Origin: Lachnospiraceae bacterium Marseille-Q4251
GTDB taxonomy: Bacteria > Bacillota > Clostridia > Lachnospirales > Lachnospiraceae
Reading direction: 5' to 3'
Length of the DNA stretch: 64,000 nucleotides
Assembly: GCA_018223435.1 (NCBI GenBank)
Contig: JAGTTO010000001.1
Span: 1,426,001 to 1,490,000 of the forward strand
Of the stretch, positions 60,152 through 64,000 are shown piece by piece. The notes under the pieces were generated by a model. That model had not been told where the DNA came from. It saw nothing but the letters and a program-made list of their open reading frames with translations, and searched no databases. Position numbers and translations under genes: made by a program. Within the stretch, counting starts at the first letter, position 1. Every line of letters begins with the position of its first letter.

Positions 60152-61876
60152 TTATTCGCCCAGAGCCTCGAGAGCTGCGGAGAGAGCTGCCACTTTTTCC
60201 TCGGCATCTTTCTCGTCAGCGCCTTTGATTCCTGCGTAATATTTGATCTTAGGCTCGGTTCCGGACGGACGCACGCAAACCCAGGCCTTGTCATCCAGCT
60301 CGAAATAGAGCACGTTGGACTTCGGCAGAGTCAGCTCGGAGGTCTCTCCGGTAGCAATGTCGGTGCGGATGCTGGAACGGTAATCTTCCATAGCAAGCAC
60401 TTTGAAGGGGCCTACGCTCTTCGGGGTGTTGGCGCGGAAGCTCTCCATCAGAGCGTCGATCTTTGCTTTTCCTTCCATTCCCTTGAAGGTCTGGGAGATC
60501 AGGTTCTCTTTGTAATAGCCATAGGTCTTGTAGAGGTTCTCCATCTGCTGGCAGAGGGTAAGACCTTTGGACTTATAGTAAGCGGCTGCTTCGCAGAGAG
60601 CCATAACGGCAACAACGGCGTCCTTGTCTCTTGCGTGGGTTCCTTCCAGGCAGCCGTAGCTCTCCTCGTAACCGAAGAGGAACTCATGGCTGTGATCCTG
60701 CTCGAAGAACTTGATCTGCTCGCCGATGTATTTGAAACCAGTCAGAGTCTCGATCAGGGTTACGTTGTAAGCCTTTGCGATCTCCCGGGCCATTTTTCCG
60801 GACACGATGGTGGTGACAACGGCGCCGTTCTCCGGAAGGATACCCAGTTCTTTTCTCTGGGAAAGGAGGTACTCCAGGATCAGCATACCGGACATGTTTC
60901 CGGTAAAGCTCTGGTACTCGCCGGTTTCCGTGTTCTTTGCGTAAACGCCGAGACGGTCAGCATCCGGGTCGGTAGCGAGGACGATATCTGCATCCACCTC
61001 TTTGGCCAGCTTGAGGGCCAGAGCGAAAGCTTTCTTATCCTCCGGGTTCGGGTAGCTGACAGTCGGGAAATCACCATCAGGAAGCTCCTGCTCTTTTACC
61101 ACATGAACCTGAGTAAAGCCAAGCTCTTTTAAGACGCGGCGTACCGGCAGATTTCCGGTTCCGTGAAGCGGGGTGTAAACGATTTTCAGTTTGTCAGCCT
61201 GCTCTTTGATGGCTTCCGGACGAAGCACCAGTTTTTTCAGGGCTTCCATGTATTTGTCGTCGATCTCGCTTCCGATGACTTCATAGAGGCCTGCGGCTTT
61301 GGCGTCTTCCTCACTCATGGTCTTCAGTGCGCCGTAATCGGTGATAGACTGCACTTCATTGATGATCTCCACATCTTTGGGAGCGGTGATCTGGGCACCG
61401 TCCTCCCAATAAACCTTGTAACCGTTGTACTCCGGCGGGTTGTGGCTGGCTGTCACCATAACGCCTGCGGTGCAGTGGAGCTCACGAACGGCAAAGGACA
61501 GCATAGGTGTCGGACGAAGAGACGGAAAAATGTAAGCTTTGATTCCGTTGGCTGCCATGCAGAGTGCGGTCTCTTTTGCAAATTCCGGGGACATGTGGCG
61601 GGAGTCAAAGGAGATGGCTACGCCCTTTTCCTGGGCATGTTCTTTGATGATAAAGTTTGCAAGTCCCTGGGTCGCTTTTCTCACAGTGTAAATATTCATA
61701 CGGTTGGTTCCGGCTCCCAGAATACCGCGAAGGCCTCCGGTACCGAACTCCAGCTCTCTGTAAAAACGCTCGGTAATCTCTTTCTCGTCGTCCTTGATGG
61801 CAAGGAGCTCCGCTTTGGTGGCCTCGTCAAAATAAGGGGAGGTGCACCAAAATTCATAATTTTTCATTGCATCCAT
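60152..61876 (-). CDS. pgm: Phosphoglucomutase/phosphomannomutase (alpha-phosphohexomutase)
   Basis: 574 residues, the long PgcA-like form. FGTGGLRGILGAGTNRMN, catalytic Ser loop GVMVTASHNPPEYNGYK, metal loop ATDPDADRLGV, sugar loop GYEESYGCL and phosphate loop CVRPSGTEPKIK. Interconverts the 1- and 6-phosphates of glucose or mannose. GGAGG nine bases upstream favours ATG at 61876 (MDAMKNYEFW) over an ATG seven codons earlier. Downstream of the mannobiose operon, it could turn mannose-1-phosphate into mannose-6-phosphate. A 700-bp repeat element separates the two. Confidence 0.93.
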   Translation of the reverse strand: MDAMKNYEFWCTSPYFDEATKAELLAIKDDEKEITERFYRELEFGTGGLRGILGAGTNRMNIYTVRKATQGLANFIIKEHAQEKGVAISFDSRHMSPEFAKETALCMAANGIKAYIFPSLRPTPMLSFAVRELHCTAGVMVTASHNPPEYNGYKVYWEDGAQITAPKDVEIINEVQSITDYGALKTMSEEDAKAAGLYEVIGSEIDDKYMEALKKLVLRPEAIKEQADKLKIVYTPLHGTGNLPVRRVLKELGFTQVHVVKEQELPDGDFPTVSYPNPEDKKAFALALKLAKEVDADIVLATDPDADRLGVYAKNTETGEYQSFTGNMSGMLILEYLLSQRKELGILPENGAVVTTIVSGKMAREIAKAYNVTLIETLTGFKYIGEQIKFFEQDHSHEFLFGYEESYGCLEGTHARDKDAVVAVMALCEAAAYYKSKGLTLCQQMENLYKTYGYYKENLISQTFKGMEGKAKIDALMESFRANTPKSVGPFKVLAMEDYRSSIRTDIATGETSELTLPKSNVLYFELDDKAWVCVRPSGTEPKIKYYAGIKGADEKDAEEKVAALSAALEALGE

Positions 61877-61981
61877 GGCAATATCCTCCAGATTCATAAT
61901 CTTTCTGTTTTTTTGGAAAAAAGTTTGTCAGGACTATTTTAGCATATAATGTAGGCTTTGGTAAAGTGTGGAAAAAATAAC

Positions 61982-62684
61982 GAGGGGGAAACCATCAGAG
62001 TCTTGCAGTCCTGGTTTCCCCCTCGAACTCCCCCTTCCAGGGCACGCTAGAAAATAGGGGGCTTACGTCATACTGGGAATGTACGATGATATGGTGGGTG
62101 GTGTCTCATGGTGAAAGCAAAACCGGGAGATGTTACACATACTGCTGGCTTAAGTTGACTATATATTGCAAAAATTCAAAATAAACCAGCAAAAACAAAG
62201 AGATAGATTGACTTCATATTGTAAAATTTCAATATAAGTCATTAAAAACAGAGAACTCTGTTGACTGCAAATCCAAAAATCCCAAATACAGTCAAAAAAA
62301 CCCGGTAAATTTTTGACTGTAAATTCCCAAACTCCAAATCAAGTCAATCAAAACCCTAAAAATACATGACCATAAATCCCAAAACTCCAAATCAAGTCAA
62401 TCAAAATCCCAAAAATACATGACCATAAATCCCAAAACTCCAAATCAAGTCAATCAAGCCACCAAAAACACATGACCACAATCCCCAAAAATGCAAAATC
62501 AAGTCAAATGTTCATCCAAATCAATTGACCGCAAACTCTAAAACCTTCAAAACAAGTCAAAATCTCACCGTCATTTCACGCACTCCCAGTCTGACGTAAG
62601 CCCCCTATTTTCTGCGTGCCCTAGAAAGGGGGATGCAAGGGGGAAAACCAGGACTTGCGCAACTCCGATGGTTTTCCCCCTTGC
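61982..62684. mobile_element. Repeat element with long terminal inverted repeats and an internal 53-bp array
   Basis: Left end 61982-62085 and right end 62579-62684 are imperfect inverted repeats of about 105 bp. Each comprises a hairpin (GGGGGAAACCATCAGAG.../...GGTTTCCCCC), the GGGCACGCTAGAAAATAGGG block and GGCTTACGTCA(T/G)ACTGGGA. No transposase and no open frame is inside, so if mobile it depends on another element. No clear target duplication was found. Calling it mobile is inference from the inverted ends and the related copies at 40991 and 42252. Confidence 0.65.
62155..62570. repeat. 53-bp periodic array of inverted repeats, locus 1
   Basis: Unit starts (TTGACT, ATGACC or TTGACC) at 62155, 62208, 62261, 62313, 62366, 62419, 62472 and 62525: seven steps of 53 bp with one of 52. 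Each unit has an imperfect inverted pair, TTGACTG...CAGTCAA or similar, about 35 bp end to end, then an A-rich spacer of about 18 bp. Units 5 and 6 are nearly identical and the outer ones diverged. Confidence 0.9.
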
Positions 62685-62726
62685 AAGGTTTCCCAGTGGC
62701 TTACCACAAGCCACCCTATAGAATCT

Positions 62727-63902
62727 TTACTTTGATTCAGCCAGAATCTCCAAATTCTTCTGAATCAACTCACACCTCTGCTTCACACAATCCGGTGACC
62801 GATGCGGATCCCGCGGCGTGTTAAACAGATAATCCTCCAGTTTATCCACTGTAGTCGTCGCCACATGCATTCTTGTATCACAGGATGCATAATAGATATA
62901 CACATCCCCATTCTCTCTCGCGATCGCCCCATTGGTGAACACCACATTGGACACGTCGCCGACTCTCTCATTTCCCAGCGGTACCAGGAACACCCCTGAC
63001 GGCTCCGCAATGACTTTAGAGGGATCTTTCAAATCCGTTCCAAACGCATACAGCACATATCTCAGTCCTGCTGCCGTATTCCTTACGCCATGGGCGATGT
63101 GAATCCAGCATTTCTTTCCTTTGAAAGGAACTGCTCCTGCTCCGTTCTTGGACTCGGTCAGCGTATGATAAACTCTGCGGCTGATGATCTTCTCCTCGTC
63201 GATAACCGCATGCTCGATGTCATCGCAGAGGCCAAAGCCAATTCCTCCGCCGCTTCCGGTTTCGATGAAACCGTCCATCGGGCGGGTATAGAAGGCGTAT
63301 TTGCCGTCCACAAACTCCGGGTGAAGCACCACGTTTCTCTGCTGCGGGGACCGTAAGGTCTTGAGATTGTCCAGTCTCTCCCAGTTCTTGAGGTCATGGG
63401 TGCGGACGATGCCGGCCTGAGCCACTGCGGCGGAGAGATCCGGATTCGTGGTGTCCTTGCTCTCGGAGCAGAACACGCCGTAGATCCAGCCGTCCTCATG
63501 CTTGGTCAGACGCATATCGTAGACATTGGTCTCCTCCGGGCAGGTGTCCGGCAGAACCACCGGATAATCCCAGAAGTGGAAGCCATCGATGCCATTGTCA
63601 CTTTCTGCCACCGCAAAGAAGGATTTCCGGTCATTTCCTTCCACACGGACCACCAGATAATATTTTCCGTTGAGCTCAATGGCTCCGGAGTTCATCACGG
63701 CGTTGATGCCCAGACGCTCCTCAAAATACGGGTTGGTTTCCTCATTGAGGTCATATCTCCAGTGCACCGGTGCAAACGCCCGGGTCAGGACCGGATACTG
63801 ATACCGGTCATAAATTCCATTGTAAAAATCACTCTTCTGATTTTTTCTGGCAACAAGCTTGTCCACCTTTGCCTTTTCCACATAATACTGTTTATGAAGC
63901 AT
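62727..63902 (-). CDS. 4-O-beta-D-mannosyl-D-glucose phosphorylase (GH130)
   Basis: 391 residues, five-bladed propeller of glycoside hydrolase family 130, subfamily 1 by resemblance and length. [38 protein letters not shown], the proton-donor Asp in ETNVYDMRL (about 129), [13 protein letters not shown] and [13 protein letters not shown] are conserved. The enzyme phosphorolyses mannosyl-glucose to mannose-1-phosphate and glucose. The epimerase gene upstream overlaps by 11 bp and supplies the substrate. A mannooligosaccharide phosphorylase of the neighbouring subfamily is the main alternative. Confidence 0.9.
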   Translation of the reverse strand: MLHKQYYVEKAKVDKLVARKNQKSDFYNGIYDRYQYPVLTRAFAPVHWRYDLNEETNPYFEERLGINAVMNSGAIELNGKYYLVVRVEGNDRKSFFAVAESDNGIDGFHFWDYPVVLPDTCPEETNVYDMRLTKHEDGWIYGVFCSESKDTTNPDLSAAVAQAGIVRTHDLKNWERLDNLKTLRSPQQRNVVLHPEFVDGKYAFYTRPMDGFIETGSGGGIGFGLCDDIEHAVIDEEKIISRRVYHTLTESKNGAGAVPFKGKKCWIHIAHGVRNTAAGLRYVLYAFGTDLKDPSKVIAEPSGVFLVPLGNERVGDVSNVVFTNGAIARENGDVYIYYASCDTRMHVATTTVDKLEDYLFNTPRDPHRSPDCVKQRCELIQKNLEILAESK

Positions 63903-64000
63903 CGCTCATCCTCCTGATCACTTCCATACACATTCTTCCGTTATGATACGGGCATTTCCAGGGCTCTACAATTGGTTTGTGAATCGGCGTTCCGTCCGCC
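63892..64000 (-). CDS. Cellobiose 2-epimerase, C-terminal end (partial)
   Basis: Only the last 35 codons are in the window. They read [20 protein letters not shown] and end [19 protein letters not shown]. The [13 protein letters not shown] block with its conserved His is the end of the AGE-type cellobiose 2-epimerases that convert mannobiose to mannosyl-glucose. The stop at 63892-63894 lies inside the phosphorylase gene, an 11-bp overlap, so the two are translationally coupled. Confidence 0.82.
   Translation of the reverse strand, partial: ADGTPIHKPIVEPWKCPYHNGRMCMEVIRRMSDAS

Noticed and set aside
62155..62570. CRISPR array
   Set aside because: Units are 53 bp but the repeated part is diverged and is an inverted repeat; there are no constant repeats with unique spacers and no cas genes in the window.

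Overview
The window looks like a chromosomal segment of a Gram-positive anaerobe of the family Lachnospiraceae (Clostridia). The pointers are the gene content (formate-tetrahydrofolate ligase, hybrid cluster protein, SleB-type hydrolase, cobalamin-riboswitch BtuFCD transporter, cellobiose 2-epimerase plus mannosyl-glucose phosphorylase), strong AGGAGG ribosome-binding sites, TTGACA/TATAAT promoters and tRNA genes without an encoded CCA end. A Blautia/Ruminococcus-like genus is an inference only. Most genes lie on the minus strand. Coding density is high, and the gaps hold structured repeats.

Layout. 1-600 is the 5' part of fhs, preceded by a leader with a ZTP riboswitch, an intrinsic terminator and then a THF riboswitch in series. 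1159-3640 holds an HD-domain protein, a CorA-type transporter, a tRNA-Leu and a six-tRNA operon. 3818-7993 is a five-gene overlapping operon (two YfcE-type phosphoesterases, RdgB, a papain-like protease, an RNA methyltransferase). 8070-12267 has a rhodanese and a MoxR/DUF58/transglutaminase operon. 12436-14379 is the conserved rpiB/ywlE/ywlC block, in which the YwlE-like protein has Ser in place of its nucleophilic Cys. 14672-16000 is a secreted cell-wall hydrolase and 16197-17172 is a decayed HTH-ATPase-nuclease gene. 17334-20775 is a cobalamin-riboswitch-controlled B12 uptake operon. 20846-29354 carries a dnaE/pfkA operon and a cvfB/thioesterase pair.

29355-36076 contains a tRNA-Gln, a CDF transporter, pncB, a methyltransferase, a frameshifted nucleotidyltransferase and a DUF285-repeat/Sel1 protein. 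36322-39784 is a nitrosative-stress module: a CRP/FNR regulator, a ferredoxin-like protein and hybrid cluster protein, with a CRP-type site centred near -41.5. 40013-42605 mixes an Rpn-type nuclease, a HAD phosphatase and repeat elements. 42606-48595 has a membrane-anchored oleate hydratase, a TetR regulator, glmS and glmM. 48857-55283 is a plus-strand envelope block: a polytopic membrane protein with an in-frame stop near its start, a DUF4832-type protein and a large CAP-domain repeat protein. 55332-61876 holds a small unknown protein, a degenerate metallo-beta-lactamase-fold protein, a SEC-C protein, an ABC exporter, a gene remnant and a phosphohexomutase. 62727-64000 is the end of a beta-mannobiose operon (cellobiose 2-epimerase then mannosyl-glucose phosphorylase). 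The phosphohexomutase nearby could process its mannose-1-phosphate product.

The least ordinary structures are non-coding. One is the tandem ZTP-THF leader of fhs. Another is a family of repeat elements sharing a GGGGCTTACGTCA end; two copies carry arrays of imperfect inverted repeats with a strict 53-bp period (about five helical turns), and one copy has roughly 105-bp terminal inverted repeats. There is also a scattered set of long imperfect palindromes in at least six gaps.
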